Assembly: GCA_001695595.3 (NCBI GenBank) | Contig: MBPM02000024.1 | Coordinates: 806,001-870,000, forward strand | Direction of reading: 5' to 3' | From: Plasmopara viticola | Taxonomy: Eukaryota > Oomycota > Peronosporomycetes > Peronosporales > Peronosporaceae | DNA: 64,000 nt | In this document: positions 48,020 to 59,082 of the stretch, in pieces | Position numbering within the stretch: the first letter of the stretch is position 1 | Layout of the letters: each line of letters begins with the position of its first letter | Program-made: the position numbers and the translations under genes | The notes under the pieces: generated by a model | What the model was told of the DNA's origin: nothing | The model's input: the letters and a program-made list of their open reading frames with translations, nothing else | The model's database searches: none

Positions 48020-48800
48020 CGCTTAAACAACACCGTCGTCTGCGAGATGTACGTCCTCCGGAAAAATATCCTTGTAATTCCTCATGAACTCTGTCGAAAA
48101 AGTCATGTGCTGCGTTGCACCCGAGTCAAGCAGCCATACGCAACTCGACTTGGTGGTGTTTGAGTTTCCACCAACCGAGAAGTGAAAATCACCAGAGTCG
48201 ACTTCACCCTGCGCGATATTTGCACGCTGTGCCGGCCGCTGTCGGTCTGCGCTTTCACGAAGTCTCACGGGGCACTTGGCAATCCAATGCCCGTGTTCCA
48301 CACAATAATGGCACGCACTGCAGGCCTTGGCAGTCGCTTGGCGTCCCTTGCGCCGTCCGTTGTCCAACGACATAAACGCTCGTCATTGCCCATGCTCGGC
48401 TCCATCGACGCCGCCACCTTGTTCCTTGCGTTTCATCTCTTTGTGTAGTAGATGCAAAGTCACAAGTTCCCATGTCAGCGTGTCAGAGCGCGACTTCAGC
48501 TCCGTGATGAGGAACTGGTACGAATCACACGGACTTCCAAGAGGCGTGATTACCAGGTCGTCCTCACTCACCGGGGTGCCCACCGCGTCAAGCTGCTCAG
48601 CCAACGTCTTAAGCTTGTTGATTTGCTCTAGCACACCGTCGCCATCCTCCATCATCGTCGTGAAGAACCTGCGACGAAGAAAGAGCTTGTTCGCCAGGCT
48701 CCTCTTCTCGAAGTGTCCCTCCAATCTTGACCATGCATCATACGCGTCTTTGGCTGAGCAAACCAGCGGCAGCTGCGAGTCCCCCATCGCAAGACAGATT
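48020..48800 (-). pseudogene. copia element C, middle piece (gag to protease)
   Basis: Minus-strand Gag (ICLAMGDSQLPLVCSAKDAY, then VLEQINKLKTLAEQLDA), a CCHC knuckle (CHYCVEHGHWIAKC) and the protease start (WLLDSGATQHM). It lies between the F insertion (right) and the B insertion (left). There is a frameshift between 48383 and 48373, and an in-frame TAA next to the B insertion point. It joins 43378 on the far side of B without loss, apart from the 5-bp duplication. Confidence 0.9.
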
Positions 48801-48822
48801 ATCGCTATTGTAAGAAGCACTT

Positions 48823-49130
48823 TATTGAAAAGGTCGAAGTGAGCACTAGTTGGCAAAATGCAAAGTAAATATATTTAATGGTCCTTAGTTCGCAACTACA
48901 TGCTACCTCTAAGCCAATGATTTATCTAAGCCAATCAGAATGACTCACCATCCGGGCGCAATCATCTTCCCATCATGAAACGATCTTTCCATCTTGAACC
49001 CGCTCCCTAAGTCAGTCATCAACTGATTGCAGATACCAGTACTTACCGGTATGAAGTCGCTGGTCGAGGCGTTACTTTCACGGCATCTTCGACAACACCA
49101 GTATCTTGTCGAGGCGCATTCTTGTCAACA
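48823..49130 (-). repeat. 3' LTR of element E
   Basis: Defined by the termini and by comparison with 53212-53521. The end of the Pol frame (to 49043) runs about 85 nt into this LTR. Confidence 0.9.
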
Positions 49131-52100
49131 CTCCCACTCGACTCGGCAGTCCTTGAACCTTGTATCCCAAGCATGTTGCGAAGAAACTCAAACTGCACTG
49201 CTGGGATTGGCTTGGTCATCATGTCCGCCTTCATGTCTTTAGTCGAACAGTATTGCAGGACCACTTGACCATCTTCAACCTTCTCCCGAACAAAGTGATA
49301 GCGAATGTCGATGTGCTTGGTACGCTTGTGGAACTCGGGGTTCTTGGCAAGCGCAATCGAGCCTTGATTGTCTTCGTAAATCTTGACAGGCTCGTTGCTC
49401 TTCATTTCATCAAGCTCGCATAGGAATGCTTTAAGCCAAATCGCCTCTTGAACAGCTTCTGTCAGCGCCATGTACTCTGCCTCCGTTGACGAGAGCGCAA
49501 CCGTCCTTTGTTTCTTGCTTCTCCAGCTGATGCACCCTGAATTCATTGTAAAAGCGTAACCACTTGTACTTCGTCGAGTATCAGCATCGCCAGCCCAGTC
49601 TGCGTCAGAAAAACCTTGCAGCTTGTCCTTGCTTGATTTGTCGAACTTGATTCCATGTGTAGTCGTGCCTTGAATGTACCGAAACACGCGCTTGAGAGCT
49701 TGCCAATGCGTAGGGCATGGATCAGCAGCAAATTGAGAAAGAACTCCCACTGCAGCGGCGAGGTCCGGCCGCGTCCCGACCATGAGATACATGAGGCACC
49801 CAACCGCATTTCGGTACGGAACATTTGCCATCGTTGTACTGTGCTGGCAGCCGCCCTCGCACATTGTCTTCGTCAGCTTGAGGCCAGGTTCTTGGGGTGT
49901 CTTGACCGGGTTGCTGTTCACCATGCCGAACTTCGTCAAAATGTCTTTGGCGAACTTGGTCTGACGCATTGCCACAATACCAGCAGAACGATCCTGTTCA
50001 ATTTCGATGCCCAGAAAATACTTGAGATCACCTAAGTCAGTCATGTCGAAACGCTCGCTTAATGCTTGCTTAGTTGACTTGAGCATCCTGTCGTCACTGC
50101 TCGCGAGAACCAAATCATCAACGTAAAGAGCCACAAGAATCATGTGCTGGTCATCTCGCTTCACGTACACACAATGATCGGCTTCGCACTTCTTGAATCC
50201 CAGCATAATCATGAACTTGTCAATCGTCTGATTCCACATACGAGGTGACTGTTTCAATCCGTAAAGCGACCGCTTGAGCTGACAAACATGATCTGGCTGG
50301 CGTTCGTCCTCGTAACCTTGTGGCTGAGCCATGTAAATGTCTTCATCGAGAGACCCATTCAAGAAGGCTGTCTTGACATCCATCTGGTGCACTTTAAGTC
50401 CGTACTTGGCTGTCAAACTGAGGAGAATCCGTATTGAAGTAAACTTGGCCACCGGTGCAAATGTTTCATCATAGTCGATACCGTGCTTTTGCGAAAATCC
50501 TTTGGCGACAAGTCGAGCCTTGAATCGCTCGATTCCTCCTGCTTGATTCTCCTTGACTCGAAACACCCATCGACAGCCAATAGCTTTTCGTCCTTGAGGC
50601 AACGGCACCAACGACCATGTCTTGTTTTTGCGGAGGGAGTCGATTTCCGAGTCGCATGCCTCTTTCCACTTGGCCGCGTTGCTAGATTCCATTGCCGACT
50701 TGTACGTAGTTGGCACTTCTCCCACTGAATCTACAACAAAGGCCGCTTCAAAATCGCCATCCCCGTGAGCCACTGCTGACATCTCGTCCAGTGACATCTG
50801 TGGTCGGCTTTGGCGCTTGGGCCTTGGGGAGTCTGCAACCTTCTCTAGCGATCGCGACCGCTGAATACGCTTGCTTCCTGGTTCGACCTCCACATCCGGA
50901 GCCGAAACTTCATCTTGCTCACAGTCAGTCCCATTAGATCCTGCCGAACAATCGCTTGCATCATCTTGAATAATCACTTCATTGCTGTCATAACTTCGTC
51001 TCCCACTGTCGAAGACATCCTCCATGAACTGTGCGTCGCGGCTCACAAGTACTCGACCACTCACAATTTCTTCAAAGCGGTACGCTTTTTCGTGATCCGA
51101 GTAACCAAGAAATCGGCACCGCACCGATCGAGCATCAAACTTGGTCCGTTTTTCCTTCGGCACTTGAACGTACGCGTGGCAACCAAAAACCTTAAGGTTT
51201 GCCAGAAGCGGTTTCTTGCCGGTCCAAATTTGATGAGGTGACATGTCGGACTTGATGGCGCGCGTTGGGCACCGATTCCGTAGGAAAGTGGCAGTCATGA
51301 CGGCTTCACCCCAGTAAGACTTCGGCAAGTTGGCGTGCTCTAGCATACAGCGAGCACATTCCACAAGCGTCCGATTCATTCGCTCTGCAACGCCATTTAG
51401 CTGGGGTGTGTACGGCGGTGTCAATTTCTGTACAATACCACGCTCTGCACAGAACTTCGCCATGGCGCCGTTCACGTATTCTCCGCCATTATCGCAACGA
51501 AGTGTCTTGACGCGGCGGCAAGTTTGGTTTTCCGCTAGCGCAACAAATTCTGCAAACTTGTCGAATACTTCAGACTTGTTTCTGAGCAAGAAGACAACGC
51601 AAAAATGCGACTTTTCGTCAACAAATGTAACGAAATAGCGCTTGCCTCCAAACGTTGGTGATTGCATGGGACCGCACACGTCGCTGTGAATAGTCTCCAA
51701 CACGTGTTTGGCACGACTTGGGGAGGAGTTCGTAAAGCTCACCCGCGTCTGTTTGCCCAGCGCACAGCCCTCGCATGTTTCCCACTGAGTAGCTGTCTTG
51801 AGATTGATACCAATTCCATACTTCTTCTTGACAATGGCATCGAGACCGCCGTAACCAATGTGGCCAAGTCGAAGGTGCCAGAGGTACGACGTGGTGTCCC
51901 CATGGCATCCCGACGAACTGGTCACATTGGCTGCGTCAACATTGACAGGCGTCATGCAGAGCCTGAACAAACCCTTGCCTTCGCGAACACCAAGCTTCCA
52001 ACGGACACCTTTAGCTTCGGCAAAACATCCATCGCGCTCAAACGTGACCGGGCCAACATCCTTCGTAAAGCGTCCAACGGAAAAAAGATTGCGCGAAAGC

Positions 52101-53207
52101 TTTGGGATGTGCCACACTGTAGTAAGCACACCCTTCTTGAGTCCGCGCGGAGTAGCCATAGACATACAATGTCACCCGTGCCCACTGCCTGAACCACTCC
52201 ATCATCTGCAAGATGCACGTCCATCGGTGAGATTGTCTTGTAATTCTTCATGTACTCTCGCGAGTACGTCATGTGCTGCGTCGCACCCGAGTCGACCAGC
52301 CACACAGAACTTGACTTGGTGGTACTCCCACCAACCGAAAACAAAAATTCGCCAGAGTAATCCTCACTCTGCGCGACATTAGCGCGTTGCGTCCTTTGAC
52401 GCTCTCCATTCTCTCGAATTCGAGCCGGACATTTTGCGATCCAGTGCCCTTGCTCGCCACAGTAGTGGCAGGTACTCGTGGGCTTGATTGAGACTTGTCG
52501 TCCCTTGCGCCGTCCATTGTCCGCTGACACGAATGCTTGCACCTGACCGTGCACGGCTCCATCGACGCCGCCATCGTGTTCCTTGCGCTTCATATCCTCG
52601 TGAAGCAGCCGAGACGTCACAAGCTCCCAAGACAGCGAGTCGGCTCTTGACTCCAATGCTGTAATGAGAAATGCGAACGACTCACTGAGACTTGCAAGAA
52701 GCGTGATCACCAAGTCGTCCTCGCTTACTGGAGCACCAACCGCGTCGAGTTGCTCCGCTAGAGTCTTCATCTTGTTGATATGCGCGAGCACATCCTCACC
52801 TTCTTCCATCTTGGCCGTGAAGAAACGACGACGAAGAAAGAGCTTATTGGCCAAACTCTTCTTCTCGAAATGTCCCTCGAGCCTTGACCATGCATCGTGC
52901 GCACCACTTGACGACCGGACCAGTGGCAGTTGCGAGTCTTCCATCGCAAGACAGATTATCGCTAGCGCTTTCCGAGACTTCCTCTTGTAAGTCGACTGAT
53001 CCATCGCATTCGTGCAGTGCTCCAGCTTGATCTCACCACTTGCGACTTCCCACAGGTCCCTCTCCTCCAGCACCATCTGCATCTTGAACTTCCAGGTGTG
53101 GAAGTTGGTGCCGTCGAACTTGTTGATTCGACTTGGCATAGAAGCGTCCATGGTGGCGAAGGCAGAGTCAGAGAAGGGGAGGCAGAGTTGGCGGGGCTTG
53201 GGCTCAT
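49043..53207 (-). pseudogene. Gag-Pol of element E with two single-base frameshifts
   Basis: It starts at the ATG inside the primer-binding site. One base is missing in a C run near 53180, which shifts the first 10 or so codons out of register; an internal ATG at about 53152 could still start Gag. A second single-base loss near 52166 separates gag-protease (CHYCGEQGHWIAKC, WLVDSGATQHM) from the rest. The remaining 1040 codons stay open through integrase (HSDVCGP, QLNGVAERMN), RT (YVDD intact) and RNase H (SSTEAEYMAL). It could supply nearly all Pol functions but not from one polyprotein. Confidence 0.93.
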
Positions 53208-53211
53208 AACC

Positions 53212-53521
53212 TATTGAAAAGGTCGAAGTGAGCACTAGTTGGCAAAATGCAAAGTAAATATATTTAATGGTCCTTAGTTCGCAACTACATGCTACCTCTA
53301 AGCCAATGATTTATCTAAGCCAATCAGAATGACTCACCATCCGGGCGCAATCATCTTCCCATCATGAAACCGATCTTTGCCCATCTTGAACCCGCTCCCT
53401 AAGTCAGTCATCAACTGATTGCAGATACCGTACTTACCGGTATGAAGTCGCTGGTCGAGGCGTTACTTTCACGGCATCTTCGACAACACCAGTATCTTGT
53501 CGAGGCGCATTCTTGTCAACA
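53212..53521 (-). repeat. 5' LTR of element E
   Basis: 310 bp, bounded by the primer-binding site on the internal side and by CACTT on the outside. Small indels separate it from its partner (around 53370 and 53430). Confidence 0.9.
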
Positions 53522-53526
53522 CACTT

Positions 53527-53791
53527 GTGCTGTAGATGGCAAAATGCAAAGTGAATATATTTAAAAGGTCCTTAGTTCACAACTACATGCTACCTCTAAG
53601 CCAATGATTTATCTAAGCCAATCAGAACGACTCACCATCCGGGCGCAATCATCTTCCCATCCCGAAACTGATCTTTTGCCCATCTTGAACCCGCTCATTC
53701 AGTCAGTCATCAATTGATTGCAGATACCCGTACTTACCGATATATATAGCCGCTGGTCGAGGCGTTTCTGCGCCAGCATCTTCGACAACAC
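53527..53791 (-). repeat. 3' LTR of element F, right part
   Basis: It continues the 17 bp at 48806-48822 on the other side of E and matches 57895-58173 almost base for base. A TA dinucleotide run (GATATATATAG against GATATATAG) is longer here. Confidence 0.9.
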
Positions 53792-56700
53792 TCCCACTCG
53801 ACTCGACAGCCTTTTGTGCTTGAATGCCGAGCATGCTTCGAAGTTTGCAGAATTGCGTAGCCGAATTGACTTCGTCATGATATCGGCCAGCATATCCTGA
53901 GTTGGACAGTACTCAAGCACCACTTGATTGGCTTCAACCTTCTCGCGCACGAAGTGGTATCGAATGTCGATGTGCTTAGTGCGCTTGTGAAACTCCGGGT
54001 TCTTGGCCAGCGCGATCGAGCCTTGATTGTCTTCATAGATCTTGATCGCCTCGTCGTTCCTTATTTCGCCGAGTTCGCACATAAAGGTCTTAAGCCACAC
54101 TGCTTCTTGTGTAGCCTCTGAAAGCGCCATGTATTCGGCTTCCGTCGATGAAAGTGCCACTGTCCGCTGTTTCTTGCTTCGCCAGCTAACACATCCGCCG
54201 TTCAGCTTGAACAAATATCCGCTTGTGCTTCTGCGAGACTCAATGTCTCCAGCCCAATCTGCATCCGAATAGCCCATTAGCTTGGCGGTGGCGTTGCGCG
54301 TAAATTCGAGTCCATATGTTGGTGTTGCTTGAAGATACCGCAATACGCGCTTGAGAGCTTGCCAGTGTGTTGGACAGGGAACAGACGCAAATTGGCTGAG
54401 GGCGCCTATTGCCGCAGCGAGATCCGGACGCGTCGCCACCATCAAGTACATGATAGCTCCAACAGCACTTCGGTAAGGCACATTCTTCATGGTTTCTTCA
54501 TGTTTGCAACCGCCCTCGCACATGTTCTTCTTCAACTTAAGTCCAGGGTCTTGGGGCGTCCTCACAGGCTTACTTTCTTGCATGCCAAACTTGATTAGTA
54601 TTGACCTCAGGAAATTCGTTTGCCGCATCGTTGCTTGGCCAGCCTTGTGGTCGACCTTGATCTCAACACCGAGAAAATACCTAAGTTCACCAAGATCTGT
54701 CATCTCAAACCGATTGCTCAGCATGCGCTTAGTCGATTCAATGAGCTCTTCGTTGCCACTTGCGATGATAAGGTCGTCAACGTAAAGAACCACAAAAGCC
54801 ATGTCACCATTACCATTCCGTTTGACGTACACACAATGGTCTGAGTCACACTTGATAAAACCAATCTTGAGCATGAAATCATCAATGGTTTGGTTCCACA
54901 TGCGAGGTGATGTTTTAAGCCGTACAACGATCGCTTGAGCTTGCAAACGTAGTCGGGGTGAGTTGCGTCAACGTATCCGTCCGGCTGTGTCATATAGATG
55001 TCTTCATCGAGCATACCGTTCAGAAACGCTGTCTTCACATCCATTTGGTGAAGCAAAAGATTGTACCTGGCTGCCAAACTCAGCACGATCCGAATCGAGG
55101 TGAACTTGGCCACAGGTGCGAAAGTTTCCTCATAGTCGATGCCAAACTTCTGCGCAAAACCCTTTGCAACCAGTCGAGCCTTGTATCGCTCAACTCGACC
55201 ATCCTGGTTTTCTTTGACACGAAACACCCATCTGCAGCCGATTGCTTTGCGTCCTTTTGGCAGTTGCACGATATCCCAAGTGTCATTTTTAAACAGCGAG
55301 TCGATCTCCGAGTCACATGCTGCTTTCCATTTGCTTGCGTTCTTGGATTCCATAGCCGACTTGAACGTAGTTGGCATATCTCCCCCTGAATCCATGACGT
55401 AAGCAGCTTCAAAGCTTGAGCCATCTTGAGCTGCTGCTGACATCTCATCAAGGCCTTGGTTTCTGCTATACCGAGTAGAGTGCGTGTTGTAATGTGCGAA
55501 CCGCTTGGCATTTCTTGTTTCAGTAGCCTTCTCCAACGAATCCGTTCGCTGGTGTCTCTTGTTACCACTTTCATCGCTTTCTTCCATTTCCGCATCATCG
55601 TTTTGAACTTGGTCCTCATGCTGCGAGTCCTCATCCGTTGTATTTTCATCATGTATGTAGACTTCCTCTTGACGATAATCACGCTTTCCAATGTCGAAAA
55701 CGTCTTCCATGAATTGCGCGTCTCGGCTTACCAGCACACGACCACTCTTGATTTCCTCGAACCGATACGCTTTTTCATGATCCGAATACCCGATAAATCG
55801 ACAGCGAACCGATCGGGCATCAAACTTTGCGCGCTTTTCTTTAGGCACCGTCACATACGCATGACAACCAAAGACTTTCAGATTCGCAAGCAATGGCTTC
55901 TTTCCCGTCCAAGCTTGATATGGCGAAATGTCTTGATTGAGAGCACGCGTTGGACACCGATTTCGAAGAAACATAGCCGTCATGACTGCTTCACCCCAGT
56001 ACACCTTCGTCAATCCAGCATGCTCCATCATGCAGCGTGCACATTCCACCAATGTTCTGTTCATTCGCTCCGCCACTCCGTTAAGCTGAGGAGTGTAGGG
56101 CGGCGTAAATTTCTGCACGATTCCATGATTGCTGCAAAACTTGGCCATTTCGCTCGAAGTGTACTCTCCGCCATTATCACTGCGAAGCGTTTTCACTCGC
56201 TTTCCTGTTTGGTTTTCGGCAAGAACGACAAAATTTGCGAATTTCGCGGCTACTTCCGACTTGTTTCGCAGCAAGTAAACCATGCAAAAATGTGACTTGT
56301 CATCAATAAATGTGACAAAGTAACGCTTTCCACCAAAAGTCGATGTCTGCATCGGCCCACACACATCGCTGTGAATTACCTCAAGCAGTTGCTTTGAACG
56401 GCTTGGTGACAAATTTGAGAAACTCACTCTCGTTTGTTTACCGAGTGAGCACCCGTCACACTTCTCCCACTGTTTAACTGAACCCATGTCAAGTCCGTAG
56501 CCGATCTTTTTCTTAATCATAGTGTCGAGACCACCATAGCTAATATGACCAAATCGAAGGTGCCAGAGGTACGAATTGGTGTCCCCATGGCATCCCGACG
56601 AAGTTATCACATTAGCCTCATCCGGAAGAAGTGGCGTCATGCAGAGCTTGAACAGGCCTTTGCCTTCGCGAGCACCAAGTTTCCACTTGAGGCCCTTGTC

Positions 56701-57890
56701 ATAGCAAAACAACCTTCATGCTCAAACGTCACGGCGCCAACATCCTTCGTAAACCGGCCGACTGAAAATAAATTTCGAGAAAGCTTTGGGATATACCACA
56801 CACCAGTAAGCAGTCCCTTCTTTATACCATGTGGAGTGTGCATTGACATCACGATGTCGCCGGACCCAATCGCTTGCACCACTCCATCGTCTGCAAGATG
56901 CACATCCCTCGGCGTAATTGTCTTGAAATTTCGCATGAATTTCTTGGAACTCGTCATGTGCTGCGTCGCTCCAGAGTCAATCAGCCACACTTCACCCGAT
57001 TTGGGAATGCTGTCTCCAGCCGAAAAGAGAAAATCGCCATTGTCATCATCGACTTGCGCGATATTCGCTCGTTGCGATTTCTGTCGTTCACCATTCTCGC
57101 GAATTCGAACTGGACACTTGGCAATCCAATGTCCTTGTTCCCCACAGTAGTGGCACGCGCTGACCTTTTGCACTGGTCGCCCACCCTTACGCTTGCTGTA
57201 GTCATTCGCCAAAAACGCTTGCCCTTGACCATGCGCAGCTCCATCGGCCCCAATACCTTGTTCCTTTCGTTTCATGTCTTCATGCAATAGTCGAGATGTC
57301 ACGAGCTCCCACGACAGCGAGTCCGATCTCGACTCCAAAGCTGTTATAAGAAATGAAAATGACTCACTCAAACTCCCAAGAAGCGTGATCACCAAGTCAT
57401 CCTCTGTTACCGGAGCACCCACTGCGTCGAGCTGTTCCGCCAGAGTCTTCATCTTGTTGATATGCGCGAGCACATCATCACCTTCGTCCATCTTGGCCGT
57501 GAAGAAACGACGACGAAGAAAGAGCTTGTTCGCTAAGCTCTTCTTCTCGAAGTGGCCTTCGAGCCGTGACCATGCATCATGCGCTCCAGTTGCCGAGCGC
57601 ACAAGAGGCAGCTGCGAATCTTCCATCGCGAGACAGATGATCGCAAGCGCCTTTCTTGACTTGCGCTTAAACGTCAGCTGGTCCAAGGCCGTTGTCAAGT
57701 CCTCCATCTTGACTTCCCCACTCGCTACCTCCCATAGGTCCCGCTCCTCAAGCACCATCTGCATCTTGAACTTCCATGTGTGGAAGTTTGTTCCATCGAA
57801 CTTGTTGATGCGTGAGTTGGTGGCGGCGGCGATGTCCATAGCGAAAGCGTAGTCGGTGTCGGGGGCAGAGTTGGCGGAGCTTGGGCTCAT
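53792..57890 (-). pseudogene. Gag-Pol of element F with several frameshifts
   Basis: The frame opens at the ATG within the primer-binding site and runs 417 codons through Gag, the CCHC knuckle (CHYCGEQGHWIAKC) and protease (WLIDSGATQHM). A single-base loss near 56695 is followed by 664 codons with integrase and the first half of RT. A second loss near 54930 is followed by the rest of RT (YVDDLII) and RNase H. A third shift near 53860 scrambles the last residues. All catalytic motifs remain readable, so decay is recent. Confidence 0.92.
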
Positions 57891-57894
57891 AACC

Positions 57895-58173
57895 TGTTGT
57901 AAGAAGCACTTGTGCTGTAGATGGCAAAATGCAAAGTGAATATATTTAAAAGGTCCTTAGTTCACAACTACATGCTACCTCTAAGCCAATGATTTATCTA
58001 AGCCAATCAGAACGACTCACCATCCGGGCGCAATCATCTTCCCATCCCGAAACTGATCTTTTGCCCATCTTGAACCCGCTCATTCAGTCAGTCATCAATT
58101 GATTGCAGATACCCGTACTTACCGATATATAGCCGCTGGTCGAGGCGTTTCTGCGCCAGCATCTTCGACAACA
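57895..58173 (-). repeat. 5' LTR of element F
   Basis: 279 bp with termini TGTTG...CAACA. The primer-binding site complement GGGCTCATAACC lies just left of it. ATCGC follows at 58174-58178. Confidence 0.92.
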
Positions 58174-58178
58174 ATCGC

Positions 58179-58432
58179 CAGCGCCTTTCGAGCCTTACGC
58201 CTAAAGGTCGACTGGTCCATCGGGTTACTCAGCTGCAAGCTTTATCTCCCCGCTCGCAACTTCCCAGAGGTCGCGCTCCTCCAACACCATTCGCATCTTG
58301 AACTTCCACGTATGGAAGTTCGTTCCGTCGAACTTGATAATTCGGCTCGGCGTGGCGTCCATGGTGGCAGCGAAGGCGGTGTCAGAGGCGGGGGCGAAGA
58401 AGGCAAAGTCTGCGGGGTTTGAACTCATTACC
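58179..58432 (-). pseudogene. copia element C, 5' piece (gag N terminus)
   Basis: Codes MSSNPADFAFFAPASD from 58428 and then KFDGTNFHTWKFKMRMVLEE on the minus strand, and is cut by F. A one-base insertion near 58240 shifts the frame to a stop at 58225; the same insertion is present in G. The primer-binding site has decayed (GGTAATGAGTTC). Confidence 0.9.
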
Positions 58433-58712
58433 TAATAAAGAAAGGTCACTTGAGCTGAAGATGGCAAAATGCAAAGTGGATATATTTATAAGGTCCTTAG
58501 TTCGCAACTACATGCTACCTCTAAGCCAATGAATTATCTAAGCCAATCAAAGCGAGTTACTATCCGGGCGCAATCATCTTCCCAGCCTGAAACCGATCTT
58601 CTGCCTTTCTTGAACCCACTCCTCCAAGCATCATCACCCGATTGCCGATACCGGTACTTACGGATATGTAGTCGCTGGTCGAGGCGTTACTTTCATAGCG
58701 TCTTCGACAACA
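58433..58712 (-). repeat. 5' LTR of element C
   Basis: 280 bp on the minus strand with TGTTG...TATTA ends. It is nearly identical to 63199-63478, exactly 4766 bp away, and related to the solo LTR at 7322-7602. Confidence 0.92.
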
Positions 58713-58773
58713 GGATCGAATGTCGATGTGCTTAGTTCGTTTGTAAGCCTCCGGGTTCTTCGCTAGCGCAATC
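58713..58773 (-). repeat. 61-bp spacer, fragment of a copia RNase H region (copy 1)
   Basis: On the minus strand it codes IALAKNPEAYKRTKHIDIR, part of the copia RNase H C-terminal segment, with no flanking RNase H sequence. It sits between the C LTR and the G LTR. The same 61 bp recur at 63479-63539. Confidence 0.88.
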
Positions 58774-59082
58774 TGTTGAAAAGGTCACTTGAGCGGAAGA
58801 TGGCAAAATGCAAAGTGAATATATTTAGAGGTCCTTAGTTCGCAACTACATGCTACTTCTAAGCCAATGATTTATATAAGCCAATCAGGACGACTTACCA
58901 TCCGGGCGCAAGCATCTTCCCATCCGGGCGCAATCTACTCAAGTGCGCCTGTCCCATGCGCCTTTCCATGACGTCACTGTCGCTTGGTCGCACCGTCTAC
59001 TGGTATCAATACCAGTGGCCTACCGGTCATGTACTGCTGGTTGAGGCGTCATACCTTCAGCACGAGGTATTCCATAACAACA
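58774..59082 (-). repeat. left (3') LTR of element G, A/H-type
   Basis: 309 bp, near identical to 63540-63848 and related to the A LTR at 3915-4200. The TGCGCCCGGATGG block is doubled here; A has one copy. Confidence 0.92.

Larger units (their letters stand above)
48823..53521 (-). mobile_element. copia element E, inserted in the 3' LTR of F
   Basis: LTRs are 48823-49130 (308 bp) and 53212-53521 (310 bp), with termini TGTTG and CAATA on the element strand. The target duplication CACTT is at 48818-48822 and 53522-53526. The primer-binding site GGTTATGAGCCC directly abuts the 5' LTR. The LTRs differ by a few small indels, so E is older than B. The Gag-Pol is complete except for two single-base losses. 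Confidence 0.95.
48806..58173 (-). mobile_element. copia element F, itself split by element E
   Basis: It is inserted into the gag of element C with the target duplication ATCGC (48801-48805 and 58174-58178). Its 5' LTR is 57895-58173. Its 3' LTR is 48806-48822 plus 53527-53791, interrupted by E. Without E the element is about 4.66 kb. The internal part carries three or more single-base frameshifts. It entered C after the unequal crossover that made G, because G has the same gag region without F. Confidence 0.93.

Noticed and set aside
58225..58245. Programmed frameshift in gag shared by C and G
   Set aside because: Both carry the same extra base after AAGCT, but their gag regions are copies of each other through the unequal crossover, so this counts as one event. 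Both copies are otherwise decayed.
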